This document shows, in pieces, positions 16,958 through 26,382 of a stretch of DNA of 64,000 nt; position 1 is the stretch's first letter; every line of letters begins with the position of its first letter. The stretch covers positions 62,001 through 126,000 of the forward strand of contig CALXXN010000002.1 of the NCBI GenBank assembly GCA_944392695.1. Direction: 5' to 3'. The notes beneath the pieces were generated by a model. The model worked only from the letters and a program-made list of their open reading frames with translations. It was not told where the DNA came from and ran no database searches. The position numbers were made by a program, and so were the translations under genes. The DNA comes from an uncultured Spirochaetales bacterium. Lineage in GTDB: Bacteria > Spirochaetota > Spirochaetia > Sphaerochaetales > Sphaerochaetaceae.

Positions 16958-17136
16958 ATGATAACCTCCTGCCCGCTCATGCGGCAAGCAAGCAAGGACC
17001 TTGTCACTGTATACCTCCTACTAATTTGCATACAATCTGCATGAAAATTTGAAAAAATGAATAAAGGCTCTCGACTCACTGTCACATTATGAAGTAAGAT
17101 GCGCTCACAAAGTAATTCCAAACGGAGGTTGAATTG

Positions 17137-18795
17137 ATGAAGAAAGCACTTGCAATCGCACTTATAGCCCTTGTGTCTTTCAGCGCCTTCGCGGGTGGAA
17201 GCGGCGAGACGACGACAACACCGTCCACAAGCACAAGCACCACCACGACGACGAGCACAACCACGACCACAACTGCTGCTCCTGAAAAGGTCTCATTCGT
17301 CATAGCCAATGGCGCAGAGCCTGAATCCCTCGACCCAAGCCAGATCCAGGGTGTTCCTGAGCAAAGGATCTTCGAGGCTCTCTTCGAAGGCCTTGTCGCT
17401 GTCGATCCAGAGACCGCTGATGGCGTCCCCGGTGTCGCGGAGAGCTGGGACATCTCTGAAGATGGCCTGACCTACACCTTCCATCTCAGGGAGGACGCGG
17501 TCTGGTCTGACGGCGTTCCAATCACAGCCCAGGACGTTGTCTATTCCTGGACACGTGAGCTGGATCCTGCCACAGGCAGCCCCTATGCATGGTTCCCTGC
17601 GATGTTCATCGCTGGTGCCACCGAGTTCAACAGTGGTGAGGCTGATGCTTCCGCCCTCCAGATCAGGGCAGTTGACGACCACACCTTCGAGATGACACTG
17701 ATCGGACCACTCCCCTATGTCATCGGCGCCCTGTGCCACTACTCCTTCGGCATCGTGCCTCAGCACGCCATCGAGCAGTATGGAACGGACTGGACCAAGC
17801 CAGAGAACTTCGTTGGCAACGGCCCCTTCGTCCTGACAGAGCACGTCCCACAGGACCGCATCGTCTGCACAAAGAACGAGACTTACTGGGACAAGGACAA
17901 CGTCGAGCTTGACGAGGTCATCTTCCTCGCCTCCGACGATGTCGCCACGAACTACAACATGTACATCTCTGGCCAGGTCGACTGGAACACGGGTATCGAC
18001 CTCAACAGGTTCGACGAGATCCAGATGAGGCTCGACTACCAGGTCTCCCCGCAGCTGTCCACCTACTACTACACGATCAATGTCACAGAGCCACCTCTTG
18101 ACGATGTCCGTGTCCGCAAGGCCATCAGCTACGCCATCGACCGCGAGACGCTGGTCGAGGAAGTCACCCGTGCTGGACAGATCCCCTGCTGGGGCATCGT
18201 TCCTGACATGGCCGGCTACGAAGGCCTCCAGGAAGAAGAGCGCGGTGGTGTCCTCTACGATCCAGAATATGCCCAGCAGCTCCTCGCCGAGGCTGGCTAC
18301 CCCAATGGTGTCGGTTTCCCGACCATCTCCGTCCTGTACAACACGGATGACGCACACCGCTCCATCGCAGAGTTCATCCAGCAGCAGCTGAAGCAGAACC
18401 TGAACATCAACGTCTCCCTTGAGAACCAGGAGTGGGCGACCTACCTCGCCAACAGGAACTCTGGCAACTTCCAGATCGCCCGCGCTGGCTGGGTCGGTGA
18501 CTACCAGGATCCCAACACCTTCCTCGACATGTTCATCACAGGTGCCGGCATGAACGGTGGTAAGTACTCCAACGCTGAGTATGACGCCCTGATCAACCAG
18601 GCTGCCAGGATGCCCGCTGGTGAGGAGCGCTTCAATGTCCTGAAGCAGGCTGAGGACATCCTCATCAACCAGGACCAGGCCATCATCCCACTCTATGTCT
18701 ACGTCTCTCAGAACCTGATCGACCTCGACAAGTGGGGCGGCTGGTATCCAAACACAATGAACTACCATCCGGTCAAGGACATCTACCTCCGCTAA
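17137..18795 (+). CDS. oppA: Peptide ABC transporter substrate-binding protein
   Basis: Periplasmic receptor (SBP_bac_5 family) of the Opp system. The ATG at 17137 has GGAGG 8 bases upstream; a TTG directly before it is possible. The 552 residues start with a signal peptide (MKKALAIALIALVSFSAFAG) without a lipobox Cys. Next comes a Thr/Ser linker of about 25 residues (17212-17275). The binding fold is canonical: GAEPESLDPSQIQGV, VAESWDISEDGLTYTF, DDVRVRKAISYAIDRE, and a C-terminal QAIIPLYVY. It lies 2.1 kb after oppF behind a terminator, so it is a separate unit that may be made in excess of the membrane parts. Confidence 0.93.
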   Translation: MKKALAIALIALVSFSAFAGGSGETTTTPSTSTSTTTTTSTTTTTTAAPEKVSFVIANGAEPESLDPSQIQGVPEQRIFEALFEGLVAVDPETADGVPGVAESWDISEDGLTYTFHLREDAVWSDGVPITAQDVVYSWTRELDPATGSPYAWFPAMFIAGATEFNSGEADASALQIRAVDDHTFEMTLIGPLPYVIGALCHYSFGIVPQHAIEQYGTDWTKPENFVGNGPFVLTEHVPQDRIVCTKNETYWDKDNVELDEVIFLASDDVATNYNMYISGQVDWNTGIDLNRFDEIQMRLDYQVSPQLSTYYYTINVTEPPLDDVRVRKAISYAIDRETLVEEVTRAGQIPCWGIVPDMAGYEGLQEEERGGVLYDPEYAQQLLAEAGYPNGVGFPTISVLYNTDDAHRSIAEFIQQQLKQNLNINVSLENQEWATYLANRNSGNFQIARAGWVGDYQDPNTFLDMFITGAGMNGGKYSNAEYDALINQAARMPAGEERFNVLKQAEDILINQDQAIIPLYVYVSQNLIDLDKWGGWYPNTMNYHPVKDIYLR

Positions 18796-18818
18796 GGAGT
18801 AGGAATCCTACATCAGTG

Positions 18819-18848
18819 AAGAGGGCTGCTACGGCGGCCCTCTTTCTT
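18819..18848 (+). terminator. Terminator of oppA
   Basis: Stem AAGAGGGC/GCCCTCTT with a 10-base loop and TTCTT after it. Confidence 0.85.
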
Positions 18849-18864
18849 CATATACCCACCCTGG

Positions 18865-18894
18865 TTGACCAAGAACGCCCATGGACAATATCCT
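18865..18894 (+). promoter_or_regulatory. Candidate promoter of the TPP-riboswitch operon
   Basis: TTGACC, 18-base spacer, TATCCT. Its start point would fall at the 5' edge of the aptamer, which fits, but the -10 box is only a moderate match. Confidence 0.4.
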
Positions 18895-18896
18895 CA

Positions 18897-19020
18897 CGCT
18901 GTCCGGGGTGGCCACAGGCCTGAGATCATACCCGTAACCTGATCTGGGTAATACCAGCGTAGGGAGCGCAACCGATCCTTTTCCTAATTCCACCTCCACG
19001 ACAAGTCACACAAGGAGGTG
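18897..19020 (+). promoter_or_regulatory. TPP (THI-box) riboswitch with Shine-Dalgarno sequester
   Basis: The conserved aptamer is unmistakable: GGGGTGGCC, then CTGAGA, ACCCGT, ACCTGATCTGGGTAATACC and AGCGTAGGGA (18904-18965). A CGCT/AGCG pairing (18897-18900 with 18965-18968) could be part of P1. Downstream, CACCTCC at 18991-18997 is exactly complementary to GGAGGTG at 19014-19020, the Shine-Dalgarno of thiB. This predicts a translational switch: with thiamin pyrophosphate bound the ribosome site is hidden. There is no T tract, so no intrinsic terminator. The output operon is a thiamin importer, as expected. Confidence 0.95.
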
Positions 19021-19025
19021 CGCAA

Positions 19026-20057
19026 TTGAAGAAACGCACATTGCTGACAATTCTCCTGGCACTCCTGTGCAGCATGGCCCTGATGGCCCAGGCTGCTGGA
19101 GAGGAGACCACGGCCAAGGAGTCAATCACACTTTACTGCTACGACACGTTCTCATCGGAATGGGGCAGCGGCCCTACACTGATCCCCCTCTTCGAGGAAG
19201 AGACAGGCATCCATGTCAATGTCGTTTCAACCGGGGATGCCGTCGAGATGCTCTCACGTGCCATCATGGAGGGAGATGATTGCGAGGCCGACCTGATCAT
19301 GGGTATCAGCGACGACCAGGCTGGCAAGGCCTACGAGTCCGGCCTCTTCACCAGCTATGAAAGCCCGATGCTCGAGTACATCGACGACAGCCTCGAGTTC
19401 GATCCTGAGCACCGCCTGATCCCCTTCGACTATGGTGTCTTCGCCTTCGTCTGGGATAGTGAGAGTGATGTGCCCGCACCGACCTCCCTTGAGGACCTGA
19501 AGGATCCGGTCTACAAGGACAAGATCATCCTGATCGACCCACGCACCTCATCTGTCGGACTGGGGCTCCTCCTTTGGACCATTGATGTCTATGGGGAAGA
19601 TGGCTATCTCGATTGGTGGCGTGCCGTTGGCGAGAACGCCCTGACCATAGCTGATGGCTGGTCATCGGCCTATGGGCTCTTCACAGAGGGGGAGGCCCCC
19701 ATCGTCATCAGCTACACGACAAGTCCTGTCTACCACGTCCTTTGGGAGGATTCCACCCGTTACCAGGCCCTGATTTTCGATGAAGGCCACCACCAGACGA
19801 TCGAGTCGATCGGTATCCTCGCCTCCAGCGACAACAAGGAGGCCGCACAGGCCTTTGTCGACTTCATCCTGAGCGAAGGCCAGGCGGAGACAGCGATCGC
19901 CAATTCGATGTATCCTGTCAACTCCGGGACAGAGCTGCCTGATGCCTATGACTGGGCGCCAAAGCCGGATACGACATTCAGCATGGATCCTGAGTACGTC
20001 GCAGCCAACATCGACCGTTGGACTGATGAATGGACCCAGGCCATGATCGGCCGTTGA
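19026..20057 (+). CDS. thiB: Thiamin/TPP ABC transporter substrate-binding protein
   Basis: Periplasmic receptor for thiamin and its phosphates. The start is TTG 19026, with AAGGAGGTG ending 5 bases upstream. The 343 residues start with a signal peptide (KKRTLLTILLALLCSMALMAQA). Family features include ITLYCYDTFSSEWG, FDYGVFAFVWD, SSVGLGLLLW and SYTTSPVYH, all matching the ThiB/TbpA group. It is the first gene after the TPP riboswitch and is followed by thiP after 13 bases, so function and regulation agree. Confidence 0.95.
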   Translation: MKKRTLLTILLALLCSMALMAQAAGEETTAKESITLYCYDTFSSEWGSGPTLIPLFEEETGIHVNVVSTGDAVEMLSRAIMEGDDCEADLIMGISDDQAGKAYESGLFTSYESPMLEYIDDSLEFDPEHRLIPFDYGVFAFVWDSESDVPAPTSLEDLKDPVYKDKIILIDPRTSSVGLGLLLWTIDVYGEDGYLDWWRAVGENALTIADGWSSAYGLFTEGEAPIVISYTTSPVYHVLWEDSTRYQALIFDEGHHQTIESIGILASSDNKEAAQAFVDFILSEGQAETAIANSMYPVNSGTELPDAYDWAPKPDTTFSMDPEYVAANIDRWTDEWTQAMIGR

Positions 20058-20070
20058 CAAGGAGGTTTTG

Positions 20071-21732
20071 ATGAGGGGGAAGGACCATTTCTACAGCATG
20101 AGCGCACTGCTGCCCATGGCAGTGCTCCTCGCCGTCTTCCTCCTCCCCCTCGCATCCACGTTCTCACGTGCCTTCATCAGCGATGGTGCGTTCAGCCTTG
20201 AGTTGATGAAGGATGTCGTGAGCGACCCATACACCTGGCACCTGCTGCGCTTCACATTGCTTGAATCAATGGTATCAGCAGTGGTGTCACTGCTGCTGGC
20301 GCTCCCAGGTGCCTACCTCTTCGCCAACTACGACTTCAAAGGGCGCAAGCTGATCTTGTCGTTATCGAGCCTCTGCTTCGTGCTACCATCCATACTCGTC
20401 GTACTTGGCTTCGTCATCTTCTATGGCAACTCAGGCGTCATCAACCAGGTCCTCGAAGCCATCACAGGACGCGAAAGCCCATTGAGGATACTCTACTCAT
20501 TCAAGGCCATCATACTTGCCCACGCCTTCCTGAACATGCCCGTGGCCCTCTCATTGCTGAGTGACAGCTGGGAGCACTGGCCACGGAATACGGAAAATGC
20601 GGCCAGGACGCTTGGGGCGCGTCCCTCCAGGGTCTTCTTCAACATCACCCTGCCCCACCTGCTTCCATCGATGCTCTCGGCAGCGATGCTGGTCTTCCTC
20701 TTCTGCTTCACAAGCTTCTCAATCATACTCGTCCTGGGAGGAGGCCCTGAATACACGACACTCGAGGTCGAGATCTACAGGACGAACAACATACTGCTTG
20801 ACAGTTCGAAGGCATCAGCCCTTGCAGTCTTCAGCACACTCATCAACCTCGTCCTGATCCTCCTCAGCAGCTTGGCATCACAGAGGGCCAAGACGCAGGG
20901 AGATGACAGGACAAGCCGCAAACGCAAGGTGGAGAAGACACGCACAAGGATCATCCTCCTCGTCCACAACATCATCCTGCTGTTCTTCATCCTGGGACCG
21001 CTTGTGTCGATAGTCCTACGTTCCTTCCACTCGACATCAAAGCGCTACGGGGAAGGTTTCAGCCTGCGTTCCTACCAGGAGATCTTCTCTGTCGTCAGCA
21101 CGACAGGTGCGATGTCAAGCGCGCTTGAAGGTCTTGTGAACAGCCTGATCACAGCCCTTGTGACAGCGCTTCTGTCCACCACGCTCGCCCTGCTGCTCGC
21201 CTTGCATATATCACATAGGAAGTCCAAGACACTCGAAGTCATAGCGATGATGCCACTTGCCGTGAGCTCTGTCACATTGGGCCTTGGCTGGTCGATCATC
21301 CGGAGCTCGGTCGACTCATCATCGCTCTTCCTGTCCTATCTCTTCGTGATCCTCGCCCACCTGGTCGTCGCCCTGCCATTCGCACTGCGCAGCCTGCTGC
21401 CAGCAGCCAAGTCCCTTGATGGACGCACGCTGCAGGCGGCTTACACCATGGGCGCATCGACAGGCAGGGCCTGCCTTGGCGTGGAGGTCCCTGCCCTGCA
21501 TAGCAGCATGGCAAAGGCCTTCATCTTCTCCTTCGCGCTCTCGATGGGAGAGGTCAATGCGACAATGACGCTGGCGGAGGGACGCGTGGTCACCCTGCCA
21601 ATACTCCTCTACCGCCTGATCAATTCATACAATTACCAGGGGGCCTGCGCCGTAGGCACCCTGTTGATCCTGGCCACCCTGGCCATCTTCATAACATCAC
21701 AAGTCCTCAGTGAGGACAGGAGGACGCCATGA
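20071..21732 (+). CDS. thiP: Thiamin ABC transporter permease, fused two-domain
   Basis: Membrane subunit of the thiamin importer. It has 553 residues, close to E. coli ThiP (536), and consists of two fused permease halves of about six helices each. ATPase-contact loops are seen in both halves (NAARTLGARPSRVFFNITLP near 175-195 and AAYTMGASTGRACLGVEVP near 455-475). The halves are joined by a basic linker (RTSRKRKVEKTRTR). AAGGAGG lies 5 bases before the ATG at 20071. Its stop overlaps the thiQ start by 4 bases. Confidence 0.93.
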   Translation: MRGKDHFYSMSALLPMAVLLAVFLLPLASTFSRAFISDGAFSLELMKDVVSDPYTWHLLRFTLLESMVSAVVSLLLALPGAYLFANYDFKGRKLILSLSSLCFVLPSILVVLGFVIFYGNSGVINQVLEAITGRESPLRILYSFKAIILAHAFLNMPVALSLLSDSWEHWPRNTENAARTLGARPSRVFFNITLPHLLPSMLSAAMLVFLFCFTSFSIILVLGGGPEYTTLEVEIYRTNNILLDSSKASALAVFSTLINLVLILLSSLASQRAKTQGDDRTSRKRKVEKTRTRIILLVHNIILLFFILGPLVSIVLRSFHSTSKRYGEGFSLRSYQEIFSVVSTTGAMSSALEGLVNSLITALVTALLSTTLALLLALHISHRKSKTLEVIAMMPLAVSSVTLGLGWSIIRSSVDSSSLFLSYLFVILAHLVVALPFALRSLLPAAKSLDGRTLQAAYTMGASTGRACLGVEVPALHSSMAKAFIFSFALSMGEVNATMTLAEGRVVTLPILLYRLINSYNYQGACAVGTLLILATLAIFITSQVLSEDRRTP

Positions 21733-22775
21733 GCCACCTTGAGCTGAACGGGCTCTCCCTCGCCTACCAGGGCTTTTCGCTCTCTGTGGACCTCAGCGTC
21801 AACGAGGGTGAGTTCCTGACTATCATAGGACCATCAGGATCCGGGAAGAGCACAGTGCTCTCACTGATCGCAGGCTTGAGGGAACCCTCATCGGGCAGCA
21901 TGCTGATTGATGGCAAGGACGTGACAAACCTACCCGCCCAGAAGCGTGGCGTCAGCCTGGTCTTCCAGGACTACGCCCTCTTCCCTTCGATGAATGTCGA
22001 AGGGAATATCGGCTACGCCATGAAGCTACGCCATGTGAAACGACAGCAGAGGCAGGAGGAGGCCAAGGCGCTGCTGGACTTCGTCCACCTGCCAGGCTAC
22101 GGCAAGAGGAAGGTCAACACGCTCTCAGGAGGAGAGGCCCAACGTGTGGCCCTGGCCCGTGCGCTGTCATCAAGGCCTTCGATCCTGCTTTTGGACGAAC
22201 CGCTTTCCGCACTGGATGCGGCACTGCGCCGCCAGATGAAGGATGAGATCCGCCGGATCCATGACGCCCAGCCAGGCCTTACGACAATCTATGTCACACA
22301 TGACAGGGAGGAGGCATTCTCGATAAGCGACCGCATAGCCATCATGATGGATGGTCATATACGCATGGTTGGTACACCTGAAGAGGTCTACAGGAAGCCC
22401 GACAGTCTTGCGACAGCCCTCTTCACTGGAGAGGGGACCTTGTTGTCAGCCTCGCTTTTCGACTTGTCGATTGATGCCGACCAGGTCTTCTTCCGCCCTG
22501 AATCAGTCAGGTTGAGGGAGCACGCCTGGTCTAATGACAGCAGTGCCTGGTTGTTGCTTGAAGGCGCCGAGGTGGTCAGTGCGGAGTTCCTTGGAAGCCG
22601 CTACCTCCTGGGTCTGAGCTGGAAGGGGCTGCCTTTGATCGCGGAATCACCAACAAGGCCTTCCACACGCACAGTGACAGCCTCTATACTCAAATCGGCG
22701 TTGATGTTCTTCAAGGATGGCCAGGCTGTCAACCAGGTCTTGGTACAATCCAGGTGCTCCGGGGGTAATAGATAG
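21729..22775 (+). CDS. thiQ: Thiamin ABC transporter ATPase with C-terminal extension
   Basis: ATPase of the thiamin importer. Walker A GPSGSGKST, Q-loop VFQDYALFPS, signature LSGGEAQRVALARAL, Walker B SILLLDEPLSALDA and H-loop VTHDREEAF are intact. With 348 residues it is about 115 longer than E. coli ThiQ (232). The extra C-terminal part (DQVFFRPESVRL, VVSAEFLGSRYLLGL) resembles the TOBE-like regulatory domains of PotA/FbpC-type ATPases. The start overlaps thiP (ATGA). The next gene begins 21 bases after the stop and has its own GAGGTG, with no terminator between. Confidence 0.9.
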   Translation: MSHLELNGLSLAYQGFSLSVDLSVNEGEFLTIIGPSGSGKSTVLSLIAGLREPSSGSMLIDGKDVTNLPAQKRGVSLVFQDYALFPSMNVEGNIGYAMKLRHVKRQQRQEEAKALLDFVHLPGYGKRKVNTLSGGEAQRVALARALSSRPSILLLDEPLSALDAALRRQMKDEIRRIHDAQPGLTTIYVTHDREEAFSISDRIAIMMDGHIRMVGTPEEVYRKPDSLATALFTGEGTLLSASLFDLSIDADQVFFRPESVRLREHAWSNDSSAWLLLEGAEVVSAEFLGSRYLLGLSWKGLPLIAESPTRPSTRTVTASILKSALMFFKDGQAVNQVLVQSRCSGGNR

Positions 22776-22795
22776 GCAGAGGTGAAAGAAAGAAG

Positions 22796-23344
22796 ATGAG
22801 GAAGAAAACACTTCTGCTTGTCCTCCTGGCCCTGGCCGCCTGTCAGGCATGGGCCTTGTCATGGACACCATATGCGAGAATCGGCGGTGCGGCACTCTTA
22901 AGCACCAACCTGTCGCTGGAAGACGAGGATGTCCCAGCACGTACATCCTTCGCGCTCTCAATGGACGCCATGCCCCTGTCGATGACGATTGGACGGCACA
23001 GGCTCTCCCTTGGAATCCGGGGGATGCTGGTGTCGGATTCCATCAAATGGCGGCAACGCTACCTCCTTGGCAGCACAAGGGCGGCCCTGCTGGCCTCCTA
23101 CTCCATCCGCCTTGCCGATTGGGAGGTCTACGCCGACCTTGGCGCAGGCTATGGCCAGGTCAACGGTCAGGACATCTCCTTCGCCTACCTTGAGGCTGGA
23201 GCGGGTTTCTGGTACAGGATGACGGAATGGATGGCCTTCGGTCTTGGGTACGAGGGACTGTGGAGGCGTGAATACTTCGACAACATCATCTCCGCCTCGA
23301 TACGTGTCATGCTGCCCGAAGGAATAGTTGGAGGTGGAGCATGA
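22796..23344 (+). CDS. Putative outer-membrane beta-barrel protein
   Basis: A 182-residue protein with a signal peptide (MRKKTLLLVLLALAACQAWA). The rest alternates polar and hydrophobic residues with aromatic girdles (WEVYADLGAGYGQV, FAYLEAGAGFWYRM, MAFGLGYEGLW), the pattern of a small outer-membrane barrel of 8 strands or so, without a known family. The C-terminus does not end in Phe. It lies 21 bases after thiQ in the TPP-riboswitch operon and overlaps the caspase-like gene by 4 bases, so it is probably made with both. It could be an outer-membrane port for thiamin; that is only inference from position. Confidence 0.6.
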   Translation: MRKKTLLLVLLALAACQAWALSWTPYARIGGAALLSTNLSLEDEDVPARTSFALSMDAMPLSMTIGRHRLSLGIRGMLVSDSIKWRQRYLLGSTRAALLASYSIRLADWEVYADLGAGYGQVNGQDISFAYLEAGAGFWYRMTEWMAFGLGYEGLWRREYFDNIISASIRVMLPEGIVGGGA

Positions 23345-24321
23345 GGAAACTGTTCATACTCCTATCCGCCGCCCTGCTGCTGGCATCCTGCGAACTCGCC
23401 TCACCCGCTCCTGGCGGTGGGAGGAGCATCCATTTCATTTCAACCGCCCTGGATTACGAAGGCACCAGTGTCAACACCTTGGAAGGAACACTTGCCGACC
23501 AGCAGGCCATGAGGATGCAGTTGATGCACCTCGCTGCAAGCGAGGGACTCGACTTCTGGTCGACTTCGATCACAGGGCAGGATGGGGAGTACTTCGTCAG
23601 GCGTGAGGACTGGGATGCCGGACGTGGTGTCAAGAACATCGATTCACGGTCCATTGGACGCGATAGTGTGAAGTCGACCCTGCTGGCAGAAATCGCCGCC
23701 TCTTCGACGAGTGTGGCTGAGGACGACCTCTTCATCTTCTACTACGCGGGGCATGGGGCGGACAGCACCGAGGAAGGCAAGACCTCGCTCAACGGAGCCC
23801 TGGTCCTTGGGGATATCGACTTCCCTGCGCTCGGAGACTGGAGGGAGCAGCCAGGCAACCTCAGGAACCTACTGGGCGTGGGTGAGCTGAAGGAAGCCAT
23901 CTCAGCGGTCAAGGGACGCAAGCTTGTCATACTCGACTCCTGCTATTCAGGTTCCATCCTACCTGATGACAGCCATAGCCGGTCTGGAGAGGTCTTGGAA
24001 GCCATCAGAGGCCTCTTCTCACAGCCTGACAGGGGGACGGGGGGCTTCTACTTCCTCTGCGCAGCCCGTGAAGACGAGCTCAGCTACGAGGATGGTGCCC
24101 AGGGCAGGACCCATGGCAAGTTCAGCGCCGCCCTGCTTGAAGCCCTGGGTTATGTCTTCATGGCTGACGGCGTCGAAGGCGTTGGACTGCCCAGCCGCCC
24201 ACTGGTCACATTCAGTTCACTTTGCGAAGCGGTGAAGGGCGCGGGGCTTGAGCAGTGGCAGCACCCTGTCGCATCCCAGAACCTTGTCGACCTTGTGCTC
24301 TTCGACCTGTCAGGACGCTGA
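23341..24321 (+). CDS. Caspase-fold (peptidase C14-like) lipoprotein
   Basis: A 326-residue protein with a lipoprotein signal (LLLASC, Cys 17), so it is membrane-anchored outside the cytoplasm. The caspase dyad is visible: [12 protein letters not shown] (His about 137) and [11 protein letters not shown] (Cys about 201), with the family's aspartate/acidic context. Near the C-terminus is [15 protein letters not shown] followed by [12 protein letters not shown], as in bacterial metacaspase-like proteins. The substrate is unknown; such enzymes usually cut after Arg/Lys or Asp. The start overlaps the barrel gene (ATGA). The 3' end overlaps uvrB by 12 bases on the opposite strand, with no terminator. 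Confidence 0.8.
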   Translation: MRKLFILLSAALLLASCELASPAPGGGRSIHFISTALDYEGTSVNTLEGTLADQQAMRMQLMHLAASEGLDFWSTSITGQDGEYFVRREDWDAGRGVKNIDSRSIGRDSVKSTLLAEIAASSTSVAEDDLFIFYYAGHGADSTEEGKTSLNGALVLGDIDFPALGDWREQPGNLRNLLGVGELKEAISAVKGRKLVILDSCYSGSILPDDSHSRSGEVLEAIRGLFSQPDRGTGGFYFLCAAREDELSYEDGAQGRTHGKFSAALLEALGYVFMADGVEGVGLPSRPLVTFSSLCEAVKGAGLEQWQHPVASQNLVDLVLFDLSGR

Positions 24322-26382
24322 ATAGTCCCCGGCCTTGACCCGTGCGATCTCGTCTCGGATGGTTGCGGCCTTCTCGAACTCAAGACGCTCGGCGCATTCC
24401 CTCATCTCCTTCTCGAGTAACTTCAGGTATTTCCTCCGGTCCTTCTCGAGGAGGAGGTTGTAACCACTGCGTTGGATCCTGAGCTCCTCGCCCTGGACCT
24501 CCTCGGCGTCCTTCATCTGGCGTTCGAGTATGTCCTCAACCGCCTTGTGGATTGTCGTCGGTGTGATTCCATGCTCCTCGTTGTAAGCCATCTGGACAGC
24601 ACGCCTGTGCTCTGTCTCCTCGATCGCCTCCTTCATCGCATCGCTCATCTGGTCAGCGTACATGATCACATGGCCATTGGCATTACGTGCGGCACGTCCT
24701 ATCGTCTGGATGAGGCTGGTCGCAGAGCGGAGGAAGCCGATCTTGTCAGCATCGAGGATGGCGACAAGTGAGACCTCTGGCAGGTCCAGGCCCTCACGCA
24801 GGAGGTTGATACCGACCAGGACATCGAACTCGCCCTTGCGCAGCGCGGTCAGGATCTCCACACGCTCTATCGTCTCGATCTCGCTATGCAGATAGCGCAC
24901 CCTGAGGCCAAGGGAGGCCAGGTAGGAGGAGAGCTCCTCAGCCATCTTCTTGGTAAGTGTCGTGACCAGGACACGTTCCCCTCGGGCCGTGACCCGGCGG
25001 ATCTCACCATAGAGGTCCTCCATCTGGCCCTCGGTCGCCCTGACCTCGATCTCCGGGTCGAGGAGGCCTGTCGGGCGGATCAGCTGCTCGACGACCCTGG
25101 TGCTCTCCTTCAGCTCCGTCTTGCCAGGGGTTGCGCTGACATAGATCCTCTGGCCGACCTTCTGGTCGAACTCCTCATAGCGCAGGGGCCTGTTGTCGAG
25201 GGCGGAAGGGAGGCGGAAGCCATACTCGACAAGGTTGATCTTGCGAGAGCGGTCACCCTCGTACATCGCCCCGATCTGGGGCAGCGTCACATGGGATTCG
25301 TCGATGAAGACGATGAAATCATCAGGGAAGTAGTCCAGGAGGACGGCAGGACGCTCTCCTGGGGCGCGGCCTGCAAGCTGACGTGAGTAGTTCTCGATAC
25401 CTGAGCAGTAGCCGACCTCACGCAGCATCTCGATATCATACTCGACCCGGCTCTTCAGCCTCTCCTTCTCCAGCAGCTTGCCCTGGGCTTCGAAATACTC
25501 AAGCCTATCAGCAAGCTCGGCTTCGATACGCACGATCGCGGCATCAAGGGCCTCGCGTGGCATGACGAACTGCTTGGCCGGATAGAGTGTGAAGTCCTTC
25601 AGCTCATCAAGCTTCTCAAGCGTCACAGGGTCGAACACGGTGATGGAGACGATCTCATCCCAGTCAAGTGTGATCCTCAGCGCGCTCTCCAGATAGGCTG
25701 GATGGATCTCGATCACATCACCACGAACCCTGAAGGTGCCACGTTCCAAGGCGATGTCATTACGGGTGTAGAGCATGCGCACCAGCTGGTCCAGCTCGGC
25801 CTTGTGGTCGAAGACACCACCCACATGGTAGGAGTGGACCATGTCCTTGATCGACACAGGGTTGCCAAGGCCATAGATGCAGCTGACCGTCGAGATGACG
25901 ACGACATCCCTCCTCTCCATCAAAGAGAAGGATGCTGAGAGGCGGAGGCGGTCGATCTCATCATTGATGTCGGCTTCCTTCTCTATGTAGAGGTCCTTTC
26001 CAGGGACATAGGCCTCAGGCTGGTAGTAGTCGTAAGTCGAGACGAAGTACTCGACCGCGTTGTCAGGGAAGAATGACTTGAACTCCCTGTAAAGCTGGGC
26101 CGCAAGCGTCTTGTTGTGGGAGAGGACCAGTGTCGGGCGGTTGACCCTCTCTATGATCTTCGCCATGGTGAAGGTCTTTCCCGATCCAGTCACACCCTTG
26201 AGCGTCTGGGCCCTGTCCCCTGCTTCAATACCCTTGGACAGGGCATCGACAGCCGCACCCTGGTCCCCTGAGACATCAAAGGGGGCGACGAGCTTGAAGC
26301 GCCCTGAACGGGCTATGGCGCCCTCATGGACATTGACGACATCCGCACCCGCCCATGCGGCGGAGCCCCTGTTCTCACTCAT
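24310..26382 (-). CDS. uvrB: Excinuclease ABC subunit B
   Basis: Damage-verifying helicase-like subunit of nucleotide excision repair. The 690 residues show all landmarks: Walker [11 protein letters not shown] near 63-72, the beta-hairpin region [13 protein letters not shown], motif [12 protein letters not shown], motif V/VI ([28 protein letters not shown]) and the C-terminal UVR domain ([18 protein letters not shown]) that contacts UvrC. An N-terminal extension of about 25 residues precedes the usual start of the helicase domain. The start ATG overlaps the stop of the upstream protease gene by 4 bases. uvrA and uvrC are not in the window. Confidence 0.97.
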   Translation of the reverse strand: MSENRGSAAWAGADVVNVHEGAIARSGRFKLVAPFDVSGDQGAAVDALSKGIEAGDRAQTLKGVTGSGKTFTMAKIIERVNRPTLVLSHNKTLAAQLYREFKSFFPDNAVEYFVSTYDYYQPEAYVPGKDLYIEKEADINDEIDRLRLSASFSLMERRDVVVISTVSCIYGLGNPVSIKDMVHSYHVGGVFDHKAELDQLVRMLYTRNDIALERGTFRVRGDVIEIHPAYLESALRITLDWDEIVSITVFDPVTLEKLDELKDFTLYPAKQFVMPREALDAAIVRIEAELADRLEYFEAQGKLLEKERLKSRVEYDIEMLREVGYCSGIENYSRQLAGRAPGERPAVLLDYFPDDFIVFIDESHVTLPQIGAMYEGDRSRKINLVEYGFRLPSALDNRPLRYEEFDQKVGQRIYVSATPGKTELKESTRVVEQLIRPTGLLDPEIEVRATEGQMEDLYGEIRRVTARGERVLVTTLTKKMAEELSSYLASLGLRVRYLHSEIETIERVEILTALRKGEFDVLVGINLLREGLDLPEVSLVAILDADKIGFLRSATSLIQTIGRAARNANGHVIMYADQMSDAMKEAIEETEHRRAVQMAYNEEHGITPTTIHKAVEDILERQMKDAEEVQGEELRIQRSGYNLLLEKDRRKYLKLLEKEMRECAERLEFEKAATIRDEIARVKAGDYSAS

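Noticed and set aside
17293-18768. A 491-residue open frame opposite oppA
   Set aside because: It mirrors oppA codons, is Val/Asp/Leu-rich without any family pattern and has no ribosome site. Similar long antisense frames (6576-7442, 48658-49947) were dismissed for the same reason.
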